Of a stretch of DNA of 64,000 nucleotides, positions 37,413-46,055 are shown piece after piece (position 1 is the stretch's first letter; each line of letters begins with the position of its first letter). This DNA is from Paenibacillus abyssi (GTDB lineage Bacteria > Bacillota > Bacilli > Paenibacillales > Paenibacillaceae). Made by a program: the position numbers and the translations under genes. The stretch covers positions 1-64,000 of the forward strand of contig NZ_BMGR01000012.1 in assembly GCF_014640295.1 (NCBI RefSeq), written 5' to 3'. The notes under the pieces are model-generated. The model was not told where the DNA came from and did not search any database. It worked only from the letters and a program-made list of their open reading frames with translations.

Positions 37413-38332
37413 TTATATTAAACTTGCCAGATAAGCATCCAGCCGCTCTGCCATCAACTGGTCCGTCAAACCTGACACCCCTAAAGCCGTCCAGCCCTCA
37501 TACACCTCCGGGGGCCCGAAAAGGATGTTGACCAGGGATAACAGATCCCAGTAGGGGTCGTGCCGGTAAGCTGACCCCGCGTGCCGCCGGTAGGCCTCCA
37601 GAAAAGCATCGGCAGCATGAACACCGTGCAGCTGCGCCAGATTAAACCGGCAGTGGCCAATATCAATTCCGGCTGGTCCACGGCAGCTGTTCACCCAATC
37701 GACAACACCGCTCACTTGACGCTGCTGCCACAGCACATTTGCAGGATGATAATCCCGGTGGATAAAGCATGGCTTGTATACAGGCTGAGGGCCTTTCACA
37801 ATTTCGAATGCACGGTCCACTTCTCCGGTATGCTTGACCACGACTGTAACCCCAGCGAATTTACATCATTATAGGTAAAATATGACCATGCAAACCCATC
37901 GGCATCCACATGATGGATGCGGACCAGAGCAGCCGCAAGCCCGTCGATCCAATGCTCCATATCCGTCATGGGCTCCAAAATCACCTTCCCTTCTATCCGC
38001 GTCATCAGCACGGCCGGAATGCCGCATGTGCTCCCGCTCTCGTCATACGCGATAATCTGCGGCGTGCAAATGGCAGCGCGTGAGGCAAGCCGAAGGCTTT
38101 CCGCTTCATGATGCGCCAGATCCGGTTCATCCTGCAACCATTCACGGTTCGTGAATTGCCGCAGAACAACCTCTTTCTCCGCACCGCCAACTTGGAACGT
38201 AATATTATGGACAAGTGATGACACCCCTCCATGCAATCGGCGTACGGAATGAATCCGGGCATTTGGATCCACAGCTGCTGCCGCCCAAAGCAGTACACGT
38301 TCCGGAATTTCGCAATCCGAAGTCGCATCCAT
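37413..38332 (-). pseudogene. Aminoglycoside phosphotransferase (APH) family gene broken by one frameshift
   Basis: Two overlapping frames make one complete APH-fold kinase of about 305 residues. The first (38332-37796) holds the N lobe, LHGGVSSLVHNITFQVGG with KEVVLRQF, and the second (37841-37413) the catalytic loop CFIHRDYHPANVLW, the metal motif VVDWVNSCRGPAGIDIGHCR and the C terminus. The shift is at about 37817-37819: adding one G to GTGGACC would restore EKW-DRAFEIVKGP. All catalytic residues remain, so this is either a recent mutation or a sequencing error in a short G run. The substrate is not known. Confidence 0.82.
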
Positions 38333-38371
38333 GTCCTTAACCTCGCTTTATAAGTTAGTATTAAACCGCTT

Positions 38372-38803
38372 TCAAAATGATATCATCGCCCCACGCTCAT
38401 CAAACAAGGCGGTCGGGTTCCAAGCCACCTCCCAGATGTTCTCTTCCGGGTCCATAAAATAAGCGATTCTTCCACCCCAAAAAGCATCATGGGGCAATCG
38501 AATGATCTGACCGCCGGCAGTGCGGATCTTGCCGATGGTATAATCTACCTCTTCCCGCCTATCAACATTGATCGCAAATGTCATTCCCTTAAAACCGTTC
38601 GTTAGCTCCGAGCGATCTTTGCCTAGATCCCTTAGCAGATCTTCGATGGGATACAGCGACAGCAAAACGCCGGCCGTTGCAAACACGGCGTAATTGTCGG
38701 AGCTTATTGATGTTTCAGACCAACCCAAACGTTGATAGAATGATCTCAGACTGGGCATATCATTCGCCCCGATCGTAATCAAACTGACGCGCTGCGGTAT
38801 CAT
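38372..38803 (-). CDS. VOC family (glyoxalase-like) protein
   Basis: A 143-residue VOC protein. The domain starts RVSLITIGANDMPSLRSFYQ then RLGW, and ends with GGRIAYFMDPEENIWEVAWNP, with the metal-type glutamate. The frame is open to 38848, but GAAAGGAATGATGTG precedes the ATG at 38803, which begins at the fold. Close relatives are described only as glyoxalase or bleomycin-resistance superfamily. It sits in the accessory stretch with APH and GNAT genes. Confidence 0.82.
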   Translation of the reverse strand: MIPQRVSLITIGANDMPSLRSFYQRLGWSETSISSDNYAVFATAGVLLSLYPIEDLLRDLGKDRSELTNGFKGMTFAINVDRREEVDYTIGKIRTAGGQIIRLPHDAFWGGRIAYFMDPEENIWEVAWNPTALFDERGAMISF

Positions 38804-38872
38804 CACATCATTCCTTTCGAATACGTCTTCTGTACTCATCGTCTTCACTCGCCTTCTGCATGAATTCGATTA

Positions 38873-39178
38873 TTAGGTTCCAGGCAGGATCGGAAGAAGC
38901 AAGCATACAACAAATAAACCGGTCAAAATAAGCGTCATTGGCTTGCTCAGCTTACGTTTCTTGGCGGATTTGTACCAGCCCTTGAATTGAAAATAATTCC
39001 GGTAGAGAATAAGGAACACAATAAAGTTACCTGCCGCCAAATACCAATTGTAATGTTCTTTCCAAGTGATGACGTGCGGGTAAAACGATTTCTCGGCCCA
39101 GCTTAAGATTGTCGTCATGATGACCAGAAGCACAAGAATTCTGGCCAATTCGAGCGTAAAAGATACAATTTTCCCCAT
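38873..39178 (-). CDS. Small membrane protein of unknown function
   Basis: A 101-residue protein with three hydrophobic segments: IVSFTLELARILVLLVIMTT, NWYLAAGNFIVFLILYRNYF and a C-terminal MTLILTGLFVVCLLLPIL. A basic loop KSAKKRKLSKP lies between the second and third. AAAGGAAAAAAC precedes the ATG at 39178; the longer frame to 39202 is less likely. I do not recognise a family. It is 26 bases after the HD-domain gene in the same direction. Confidence 0.68.
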   Translation of the reverse strand: MGKIVSFTLELARILVLLVIMTTILSWAEKSFYPHVITWKEHYNWYLAAGNFIVFLILYRNYFQFKGWYKSAKKRKLSKPMTLILTGLFVVCLLLPILPGT

Positions 39179-39203
39179 GTTTTTTCCTTTCACCGCTAAC
39201 AAA

Positions 39204-39788
39204 CTACGGTTTTAAAATCCCGTCCTGTACTGATTTACGAATCAATTCCTGGGCCATTTCCCAGAGCGCCTCGGAGCCTTCCTGAATAAATTTGTTCTTG
39301 TTCAATACCATTTCACTCGTAATATGATTTTCCTTCCACGTTGCCCCGCCGTTATAATGATTCAGCAGCAGCGGCTCAAGCCGGTCGATCGCTGCGGCAA
39401 ACCTCGCTTCCGGCGTTTCACTTTTTTCAAATTCAATCCACAAGTCGTATAGTTGACTTGCTTGATCTTCAGGCAGTATGTTAAATATCCGCTCGGCAGC
39501 CTTCTGTTCCCGCTCGAATTTATCCTTATGGCCGTCGATATCGTAGGCGTACGTATCCCCCGCATCAATCTCCACAAGATCGTGAATGAGCAGCATAGAG
39601 ATCACTTTCTGCAAATCAACCTTCTCATTCGCATACTCCGACAGAATGATGGCCATCATGGCCAGATGCCAGGAGTGCTCCGCATCATTTTCAACCCGGG
39701 ATTTATCGATTAGCTTTGACCTTCTTACTATTCCTTTTAGCTTATCAATTTCCACAAGGAAGGCGAGCTGTTTCCGAAGTCTATCCAT
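39204..39788 (-). CDS. HD domain phosphohydrolase (YfbR/HDDC2-like)
   Basis: A 194-residue HD-superfamily protein. The metal ligands are in SRVENDAEHSWHLAMMAIIL (H...), LLIHDLVEIDAGDTYAYD (HD) and the distal Asp in AAAIDRLEPLLLNH. Relatives YfbR and HDDC2 are 5'-deoxynucleotidases that remove phosphate from deoxynucleoside monophosphates. GAAGGAG lies close to a GTG at 39794 and ten bases before the ATG at 39788; the ATG is preferred. The neighbours do not suggest a pathway. Confidence 0.85.
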   Translation of the reverse strand: MDRLRKQLAFLVEIDKLKGIVRRSKLIDKSRVENDAEHSWHLAMMAIILSEYANEKVDLQKVISMLLIHDLVEIDAGDTYAYDIDGHKDKFEREQKAAERIFNILPEDQASQLYDLWIEFEKSETPEARFAAAIDRLEPLLLNHYNGGATWKENHITSEMVLNKNKFIQEGSEALWEMAQELIRKSVQDGILKP

Positions 39789-39823
39789 TCGCACATTACT
39801 CCTTCAAATTTCGTTAATCTGCT

Positions 39824-40324
39824 TTACACTCTTCTCCCCAGAATCACCAGGTCCCTTTCAATACCGTCCAGCTTCGCAACCTTGGGTAAGTAACCCCACT
39901 CCTCAAATTTATATTTCGTTAAAAGAGCTATACTGGGCTGATTATGGGCAAATACGAAGCCAACCAATGTATTAATCTTCAATCTTGGCGATTCATTAAT
40001 GGCCTTTTCAAGCAAGATGCTTCCAATTCCCTGTGAACGATATTCCTCGGAGAGATAGATGCTTATTTCTGCCGTTGCATTGTATGCCGGCCTTCCGTAA
40101 AAAGACTGGTAGCTAAGCCATGCAATAATGCGGTCCTGCTGCTTCATGACCCACAGCGGCCTAAAATCTGCTGAGTGTTCATCGAACCATTGCTGCTTGC
40201 TCTTGGCTGTAACAGGCTCCAAATCTGCGGTTACAATGCGGCTTGGAATTGTGGAATTATAAATCTCAACGATTTTCTCCAAATCTTCAGGTACTGCGTC
40301 TGTGATTACATAATCCGATATCAT
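39824..40324 (-). CDS. GNAT N-acetyltransferase, phosphinothricin acetyltransferase-like
   Basis: A 166-residue acetyltransferase resembling PAT/Bar: VEIYNSTIPSRIVTADLEPV, SYQSFYGRPAYNATAEISIY and the acetyl-CoA site YRSQGIGSILLEKAI followed by NTLVGFVFAHNQPSIALLTK. This subgroup acetylates phosphinothricin, methionine sulfoximine or related compounds. It is one of five GNAT genes within 7 kb. Confidence 0.86.
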   Translation of the reverse strand: MISDYVITDAVPEDLEKIVEIYNSTIPSRIVTADLEPVTAKSKQQWFDEHSADFRPLWVMKQQDRIIAWLSYQSFYGRPAYNATAEISIYLSEEYRSQGIGSILLEKAINESPRLKINTLVGFVFAHNQPSIALLTKYKFEEWGYLPKVAKLDGIERDLVILGRRV

Positions 40325-40378
40325 TCAAATGCCTCCAACACTGAATATGATGATTTACTTGTTTCTCCTAATATCTTC

Positions 40379-40760
40379 TCAATACAATCTTTTCTCATAT
40401 GTTTCTTTTAACGATTTTGCCACCTCTTCGGAGGTTATGCCCTGTATATTAACGTGGTCCGCAATAATTTTTGCTGCGACCGGCAGACTTTCTTTTTTCG
40501 GCCACGAACCCGCATCCCAAAGCTGCGATCTCTTAAAGGCCTTGGCGCAATGCATAAAACACTCCTCAACCTCAACCCCTATTCCCAACACGGGTTTCTT
40601 GCCGAATGCCTGCATACGCTCCAGCAAATCCTCATCCTGTACGATGCACGCTTTCCCGTTTATTCTTAGTGTTTCTTCAAGGCCGGGAATGATGAATAGC
40701 ATGCCGATGTACGGATTGGATAAAATATTCCTTATCGAATCAAGCCGCCGATTCCCCGGT
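40379..40760 (-). pseudogene. 5'-truncated pyridoxamine-phosphate-oxidase-family flavoprotein gene
   Basis: The minus strand is open from about 40760 and reads LVIPERPGNRRLDSIRNIL then SNPYIGMLFIIPGLEETLR and NGKACIVQDEDLLERM, the C-terminal two thirds of a PPOX-type FMN-binding protein of the MSMEG_1061 kind. The frame has an in-frame TGA just upstream and no start in a suitable place, so the N-terminal third with its dimer contacts is gone. The upstream sequence is a holin-like toxin ORF in another frame, which marks the fusion point. Confidence 0.78.
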
Positions 40761-40763
40761 CGT

Positions 40764-40841
40764 TCAGGAATGACAAGGTGTCAAGGATAGGATAAACATT
40801 CCAAAGAGGAACATGATCGTCAATGCATCTTCTATTTCCAT
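40764..40841 (-). CDS. Short holin-like toxin ORF, 3' end replaced
   Basis: A 25-codon ORF, MEIEDALTIMFLFGMFILSL then TPCHS, behind a near-perfect AAAGGAGGTG ribosome-binding site seven bases upstream. An acidic N terminus followed by one hydrophobic helix and such a strong Shine-Dalgarno are typical of the putative holin-like toxins (type I toxin-antitoxin family) of Bacilli. The natural tail, usually a basic stretch after the helix, is missing: the frame runs into flavoprotein-gene sequence and stops. It is therefore likely an inactive remnant. Confidence 0.6.
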   Translation of the reverse strand: MEIEDALTIMFLFGMFILSLTPCHS

Positions 40842-41021
40842 GGCCTCACCTCCTTTCGAAGGGAAACCACGCCCACCCAAGATTCAATTGTATCTTCATT
40901 CTATCATTATTTCTATTTACGTAATCACATCCTGTCCATCTCAGCTACAAACTGATTGATGGTGTGATATAACAGTTGGCTTTCAGTACCTCTTATATTG
41001 TGGCCCGATTTCGTAAACTCT

Positions 41022-41368
41022 TTAATCGTTATGAATATAGTCATCCGGCCAATCAGCCGGCATTTGCTTATGCTCCGCAGGATAATCCTGAATGATCATA
41101 GAAACGACCCGTCTCGCTGCTTCATTCGCAAAACCAAGCGCATAGGAGACACCCCGTGAATAACTGAACAAATGAAACCGATCCACCCCTGCTGCTGAAA
41201 CAACACATTGGATATCCGAGACATGTTCCTGCAAATCATATCCCGTATCAGGGGTATCACTCTGCCCTCTTCCCCGGAAGGAGAGGACGATGGCGCGGCG
41301 AGGGAGAAGATATTCTGAAAATGGATATGAACTCCGTTGTTATTCACCTTTTGAGATAAAAATCTCAT
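41022..41368 (-). pseudogene. Alpha/beta hydrolase remnant with frameshift
   Basis: Two frames match the N-terminal third of an alpha/beta hydrolase. The upstream one begins MRFLSQKVNNNGVHIHFQN. After a shift and apparent deletion, the other continues LLPRRAIVLSFRGRGQSDTP, the oxyanion-region loop, and DRFHLFSYSRGVSYALGFA. The last is the nucleophile elbow (S-x-S-R-G-V, normally G-x-S-x-G). The frame then ends at DDYIHND about 40 residues later, where the catalytic Asp and His should still follow. About 280 residues would be expected. Confidence 0.75.
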
Positions 41369-41445
41369 GAAAACACCCCTAATCCGTAAAAAGGTCTATC
41401 TTTCTTAATCGTTCATAATTCTGCCTGTTTCTTGTTTGTACCTAA

Positions 41446-41892
41446 TCAACTTTGTTCATGCTCAGCTAACTCATTAGTTTTAATCACGAGCCGACATTGA
41501 AATCTCTCGACGCCGGGATATTTCTCTCCAAGACTTGTAATTTGAAAGCCCATATTTCTGTAAAAGCCGACCGCATCTTTATCCGTCTCCGCTGTCATCG
41601 AATCCATTCCATACTGCTGCATATATTCATCGATCATGTCCTTACCTATACCTTGTCTTCTGTACGCAGGTAGAACGGCAATATGCTTCAGTTCGGCTTC
41701 ACGGTCTAAGATCGGGATAATGCCAATTAACCCGACTAATTGCTCATTCCTGATTTTACCCAAAAGCTGTCTGGATTCATCCTTGATATAGGCTTGAAAT
41801 TCGTTTGAGATCCGCTCATCATCCGGCCACATACATGCACCCAATAGCACCCTGATTTCTTTCCGATTGGGATACGCCTTAAGATCTATCAT
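41446..41892 (-). CDS. GNAT family N-acetyltransferase
   Basis: A 148-residue acetyltransferase. The acetyl-CoA binding motif is IAVLPAYRRQGIGKDMIDEY followed by AETDKDAVGFYRNMGFQITS. AGAGG lies seven bases before the ATG at 41892, so the longer frame to 41934 is not used. The substrate is unknown. The gene follows an APH-type gene 88 bases upstream in the same direction. Confidence 0.83.
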   Translation of the reverse strand: MIDLKAYPNRKEIRVLLGACMWPDDERISNEFQAYIKDESRQLLGKIRNEQLVGLIGIIPILDREAELKHIAVLPAYRRQGIGKDMIDEYMQQYGMDSMTAETDKDAVGFYRNMGFQITSLGEKYPGVERFQCRLVIKTNELAEHEQS

Positions 41893-41979
41893 GGTTGAAC
41901 CTCTTAACGAGCGAGTGGACGGTCTGAGTTCCACTATCCCTCACTGATCCGAGTCGGGCAGCTTGCCACTTTCTCGCAT

Positions 41980-42864
41980 TCATTCAGCATCCTCCTTGTC
42001 GGCCTGAAGAATCCCTTCTTCCAAGCAGGCGTTGTTACGAAGCATATTCTTTAATCTATCCATCATTTTCGTCTGTTGGGGCAGTTCAGTATGCCGGCTG
42101 AGCAGGATTAATCTTAGACAGGCGATAGCCTCAAAAATCTCTATTTCTTCATGCGGTAGCGGATGTTCTGAGCGGTAAGAGTCAAGAAAAATAGAACCGT
42201 ACCGTTCACTAACATAGATTTTCATCAATACGCTGGACCACACAAAATCATATCTGGGATCTCCCAGTTGACCGTTTGTCCAATCAATGACCGTATATCG
42301 CCCTTCATGTTCCACAATATTTCCCAGGTTAAAGTCGCCGTGAATGAGGTGGTCCTGTGTCATACGACTCATGTCAACAAGACGTAATAATTCTTTATGC
42401 AGAGTAGGATAATTGTCGATGCCGGGATAAAAATAGCTGACAAAATCATGCTTCCGAACAAATGAATCCTTGCATGTATCCAGTGGAGTCTGATGGATGC
42501 TCGACAAGCTCCGCGCAAGCGCCGACAACTCTTTTGCATTCACTTTCGTAATCGGATTTCCATCAAAGCTTGTTAACAGCACCTTATTCGAATGCTGATC
42601 CCAACCCCAGCCATAAGGTACGGATACCGGTAATCCTAGCCGGTTAAGAATTTGCAGGAGATGGAATTGATAGCTCACATCAGGCTTGGAGCTTCTGTTC
42701 CAGGTCTTCAATACATAACCGGACTCAGACGTCTGCACCTTTAATACTTCCGCCTCCAACCCTGATGCCATAGGGCTCACTAGTAATGAATCCCCTTGCC
42801 CGATTAAATCATCGATCGTTTCACTTTTCTCTGTCCAAGTGATTTGGCCGATCACGTTATCCAT
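41980..42864 (-). CDS. Aminoglycoside phosphotransferase (APH) family protein
   Basis: A 294-residue APH/choline-kinase-fold protein. The N lobe has GLEAEVLKVQTSESGYVLKT with the ATP-binding lysine. The catalytic loop is LIHGDFNLGNIVEHE (HGDxxxxN) and the metal motif is YTVIDWTNGQLGDPRYDF. All active-site elements are present, so it is probably an active kinase for a small molecule. Antibiotic resistance is possible but is not shown by sequence. It follows the lipoprotein-like gene's terminator. Confidence 0.86.
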   Translation of the reverse strand: MDNVIGQITWTEKSETIDDLIGQGDSLLVSPMASGLEAEVLKVQTSESGYVLKTWNRSSKPDVSYQFHLLQILNRLGLPVSVPYGWGWDQHSNKVLLTSFDGNPITKVNAKELSALARSLSSIHQTPLDTCKDSFVRKHDFVSYFYPGIDNYPTLHKELLRLVDMSRMTQDHLIHGDFNLGNIVEHEGRYTVIDWTNGQLGDPRYDFVWSSVLMKIYVSERYGSIFLDSYRSEHPLPHEEIEIFEAIACLRLILLSRHTELPQQTKMMDRLKNMLRNNACLEEGILQADKEDAE

Positions 42865-42899
42865 GATTTACGCTTCCTTCCGCCGGGATGTCTTCTTAA

Positions 42900-42935
42900 C
42901 GAGAAGAGCATCCTTATTTTGGATGCTCTTTAGGT
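42900..42935 (-). terminator. Rho-independent terminator
   Basis: AGAGCATCC (42905-42913) pairs with GGATGCTCT (42921-42929), loop TTATTTT; the minus strand continues TCTCGTT. It ends the SurA-like gene. Confidence 0.75.
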
Positions 42936-42948
42936 AACAGTCGTCAAT

Positions 42949-43668
42949 TTAAAGCTCTAGGTTATAGGTGATCCGATCACTAAATTTATTGACCAAATCA
43001 TTTTTGTATGCATAATAATCTTCAAAGTCTTTAACGGTTCCGTCTTGGATTAATTCCGTCATCAATTTACCCCTCAATATGGCGTTCTTATATTCGTTTC
43101 TTACACAATCACTAGTCCAGAACTCATCATCAGTTACCCCTGTGATTCGTATTCGATTTTGCATTAGCTTTAAGACGAATTCATTTTCACTGGCAGGTTT
43201 TTCATTTTCTATCACACTTCTCTGATAAGCAATCTCATCATTCACTTCCTCTTCAGAGGCCGTGATTCCCAGTTGGATAGCCTGCTGGAGCGCCAATTCG
43301 TCGTTTATCATATTATCGAGAAGCGTTTTGTCATCCGGAACATTTTCTTTTCCCCGTAAGGCATGTGTCAGTTCTGCATTTAATTTATAAAAAACAAATT
43401 TTTCTTTATCAATTGCGGCTCCATCGACCATAGCAACCACATCGGTATTTTCTTTATCTTTTTTCAATTGATCCAGCTGTGCTTTTATTGCATCAAATCC
43501 GGCACTAATTTTTTGGTCATCCGTAAGTGCCGAGCTCATAGTTACATCAAGTTCAGCGCTAAATGTTGAGGGTTCCGACTGCGTTTGATCGAGCTGAAAC
43601 AAGTATAAATATAGAGCTATCACGGAAATTATAGCGGAGACTGCAATGATCGCTACTTTCCTTCTCAT
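42949..43668 (-). CDS. Membrane-anchored SurA/PrsA N-terminal-like protein
   Basis: A 239-residue extracytoplasmic protein. One N-terminal hydrophobic helix (VAIIAVSAIISVIALYLYLF) after a basic MRRK anchors it; no lipobox Cys is present. The middle has VAMVDGAAIDKEKFVFYKLN then ITASEEEVNDEIAYQRS, like the SurA/PrsA chaperone N domain. No parvulin isomerase domain is visible. Possibly it helps fold secreted proteins. GGGAGGTATAGAA precedes the ATG at 43668, so the frame to 43713 is not used. It is about 15 bases after the APH remnant's end, unrelated to it. Confidence 0.65.
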   Translation of the reverse strand: MRRKVAIIAVSAIISVIALYLYLFQLDQTQSEPSTFSAELDVTMSSALTDDQKISAGFDAIKAQLDQLKKDKENTDVVAMVDGAAIDKEKFVFYKLNAELTHALRGKENVPDDKTLLDNMINDELALQQAIQLGITASEEEVNDEIAYQRSVIENEKPASENEFVLKLMQNRIRITGVTDDEFWTSDCVRNEYKNAILRGKLMTELIQDGTVKDFEDYYAYKNDLVNKFSDRITYNLEL

Positions 43669-43727
43669 TTCTATACCTCCCGTTAAGTTTTGAATGCTAG
43701 CCTTAAACGGCAAGGACTCCTACACTC

Positions 43728-44200
43728 CTACACTTCTTCGTACCACTTCGGTATTACTCGCTCAAAATAGTCATGATCCTCTATCGCTTTGTAGATTTTT
43801 TCTAACATGATCGTTGTTTCTCCGGGCTTGGCTTTTTTGATCCATACGATAGAGGAGATCAGATTCCTCGCGAGGTATAAGGAATAGATGCGCCAAAATA
43901 ACAGATCCGGTTCCGTGTCATTGTGATAGCCTCTGATCTGTCCCATACTGAATGGCCGGCTGATCTCAGCACTGAACATTAAGCAGCATATATCCCAGAT
44001 GATGGTCTGAAAGGATTCCGAGCTCAAGCGGCCTGGAGCATTTTACATGATTCGCTTCCAACTTAATTAACGCGTCATACTCCAGCTTCTTGGCGTCCGC
44101 ATGCTGCAGCTCGTAAGTTCGAAGCAGAAATTTATGGTGATCCTTATAGACGATAAATTTGTTATCGCTGGAATAAACTTTATGAATTTGGTGGGTTCTC
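43728..44200 (-). pseudogene. APH-family gene with internal deletion and frameshift
   Basis: The upstream part reads SSDNKFIVYKDHHKFLLRTY then ELQHADAKKLEYDALIKLEA, the N lobe with the ATP lysine. It joins in frame, through LEL, to LMFSAEISRPFSMGQIRGYH and EDHDYFERVIPKWYEEV, the C-terminal helices of the same kind of kinase. The HGD catalytic loop and the metal site between them are absent, roughly 100 residues. A second shift lies near 44175, separating ATGGAGAACCC from the N lobe. It cannot be a functional kinase. Confidence 0.7.
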
Positions 44201-44233
44201 CATTATTCAACCTGCCTTCAAAAAAAGGTGGCA

Positions 44234-44650
44234 TTACGTATTCGAAGAATACAACAGAATCGTGTCACGCTTCATCCATCCTAATTTGGACCAGAATTGC
44301 TGTCCCGCTTCATTATCTGCAAGCACCATGAGATGGCACTTCATAATTCTCTCTTGTTTGAGACGGCTCAGACACTGCGAAACCAAGGTGTTTGCGATTT
44401 TTCTGCCGCGGTAGCCCGGAGCTACGGCCATATGATAAATGAATCCTCTTCTTCCATCATGCCCGCTTAATATCGTCCCCACTATTTTTTCATTGTCCAC
44501 ACATACAAAGCTCATGCCCGGGTTTCTCTGCAAATAATAAGCGATTGACTCTTTTGAATCTGCTTCGCTTAACCCCAGTCCTTCTATTTGCTGCCAGAGC
44601 TCAATTAATTGTTCATAATCCTCAATGTTCATTTGTCTATACTGATACAC
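44234..44650 (-). CDS. GNAT family N-acetyltransferase (YpeA-like)
   Basis: A 138-residue acetyltransferase. The N-terminal region has YQYRQMNIEDYEQLIELW, the middle IVGTILSGHDGRRGFIYHMA, and the acetyl-CoA site APGYRGRKIANTLVSQCLSR. Length and pattern match the small YpeA/RimI-like group. The acceptor cannot be told. The gene ends just beyond the APH remnant's start and precedes another GNAT on the same strand. Confidence 0.84.
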   Translation of the reverse strand: MYQYRQMNIEDYEQLIELWQQIEGLGLSEADSKESIAYYLQRNPGMSFVCVDNEKIVGTILSGHDGRRGFIYHMAVAPGYRGRKIANTLVSQCLSRLKQERIMKCHLMVLADNEAGQQFWSKLGWMKRDTILLYSSNT

Positions 44651-44667
44651 GATGATCCCCCATTATT

Positions 44668-45090
44668 TTATGTATCTCTTCCTTGAGCCGTTCTTCTCAT
44701 CAATCGCTCCGAGTCTTTCACAAAACCAAACTGTTCATATAATCCATGTGCATCGAGTGTTCCTAATATACCTGTCATCCACTCATACTCTTCAGCGTGA
44801 ACAATCGTCTCGATTAACTTCTTGCCAATTCCCTTGCCTTGATATTCCTCAAGTATAAACACGTCGCAGAGATAAAACATCGTTGCTTCATCCGTAATAA
44901 TTCTAGCAAAACCAATCTGCAGATCTCCCAAATAAACTCCAATGCACTTGGAATGATCAATCGATTGTTTGATCCGCTCAGGCGATCGCTTGCTCGCCCA
45001 GTAGCTTCTTTGCAAATAACCGATCACCACATCATAATCAATTTTCGACTTATCATCGCTGATGAAATACTCATTATAGTATACTTCCAT
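44668..45090 (-). CDS. GNAT family N-acetyltransferase
   Basis: A 140-residue acetyltransferase, similar to proteins of the YjgM/putative-GNAT group: VVIGYLQRSYWASKRSPERI, GFARIITDEATMFYLCDVFI and the acetyl-CoA site EEYQGKGIGKKLIETIVHAE, ending DAHGLYEQFGFVKDSERLMR. It is 17 bases upstream of the next GNAT gene, so the two may be co-transcribed. Substrate unknown. Confidence 0.84.
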   Translation of the reverse strand: MEVYYNEYFISDDKSKIDYDVVIGYLQRSYWASKRSPERIKQSIDHSKCIGVYLGDLQIGFARIITDEATMFYLCDVFILEEYQGKGIGKKLIETIVHAEEYEWMTGILGTLDAHGLYEQFGFVKDSERLMRRTAQGRDT

Positions 45091-45114
45091 TTAAAGTCCC
45101 CCTGAGCAAAGCTT

Positions 45115-46023
45115 TTAGATGTTGGTCTCAATTGCCTGATAAGCTTTTAAAATCCGCAAGTTGCCTAGGGTCAGGTATCCTTCCCATTCTTTCTTTGCTT
45201 CAACCCATTCCTCTTCGTAACGGCCCCAAGACCAATTCGGCTCCCACGATCCAGCATCGGTTTGTGAGTCAATCAATTGTGCTAAATCAGCCGGGAGTAC
45301 ATCAGCGAAATGCTGATAGTATACCGAAGCCGGCGAATCGGCTACTTGTAGAGGGACTGCGCAGTAACCGTGTCGATCCTTTGGATTCTTTATCACCACG
45401 TTATCGACATATCGATCCAGCCGCGGTTTGATAATCGCTTGTAGCTCAGCGGGCAAACGCTCATATAATCGAACATAACATAACAGCTCATGCATGTCCG
45501 AAAGCTTGCTTTCCTCTAATAAATATTGAATTGATTCATCTGTTAATTTCTCTTTAAATTGTGAATCTACGAGTTCAGGATATTCATAAAAGCAACCCAA
45601 CACTTCCGCATTGGGGTTTCCCCATGCTGGCGAGGCTGCTGTATATTCCCACCAGATCGCTCTAGGCGATTGTACAGCCTCCTTAGGGATGATTGCCCAT
45701 CCCTTGTAAGTTTCATTGTATGTATCCGTTAAATACGTGAAACAGGGTTTGATTAATTCATTTTTACTCTCTGTCTCCAACTTCGAAAGATATTGCAAGG
45801 CAACCGTAGAAGCCAAAACGGAAGATTCCTTGCATCTTAAATCGGGTTCCAGCCCCCATCCAAAACCACCGTCAGCATTTTGATACTTGGCTAGCTCTTT
45901 AATAACGTCTTCAGGATCTCCCTTTTCAAATTCATACAAAAACATATATTTATCAATTGCCCGTGCTTCTCCCATCATAAAGGATTTGGCCTCTTCATAT
46001 TGTTTCGCGGATAATTTGGTCAT
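45115..46023 (-). CDS. Terpene-cyclase-like alpha/alpha-toroid protein of unknown function
   Basis: A 302-residue all-helical protein. Repeats with the QW/terpenoid-cyclase flavour are visible: LAKYQNADGGFGWGLEPDL near residue 45 and LIDSQTDAGSWEPNWSWGRY near residue 255. The catalytic DxDD of squalene-hopene cyclases is absent, and the protein is half their length, so it is probably not a cyclase. Similar short single-toroid proteins in Bacilli are uncharacterised. The start has an acceptable GGGGGTTG upstream. It lies among GNAT genes. Confidence 0.72.
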   Translation of the reverse strand: MTKLSAKQYEEAKSFMMGEARAIDKYMFLYEFEKGDPEDVIKELAKYQNADGGFGWGLEPDLRCKESSVLASTVALQYLSKLETESKNELIKPCFTYLTDTYNETYKGWAIIPKEAVQSPRAIWWEYTAASPAWGNPNAEVLGCFYEYPELVDSQFKEKLTDESIQYLLEESKLSDMHELLCYVRLYERLPAELQAIIKPRLDRYVDNVVIKNPKDRHGYCAVPLQVADSPASVYYQHFADVLPADLAQLIDSQTDAGSWEPNWSWGRYEEEWVEAKKEWEGYLTLGNLRILKAYQAIETNI

Positions 46024-46055
46024 ACAGACAACCCCCCATTTTATTGACTTGCGTC

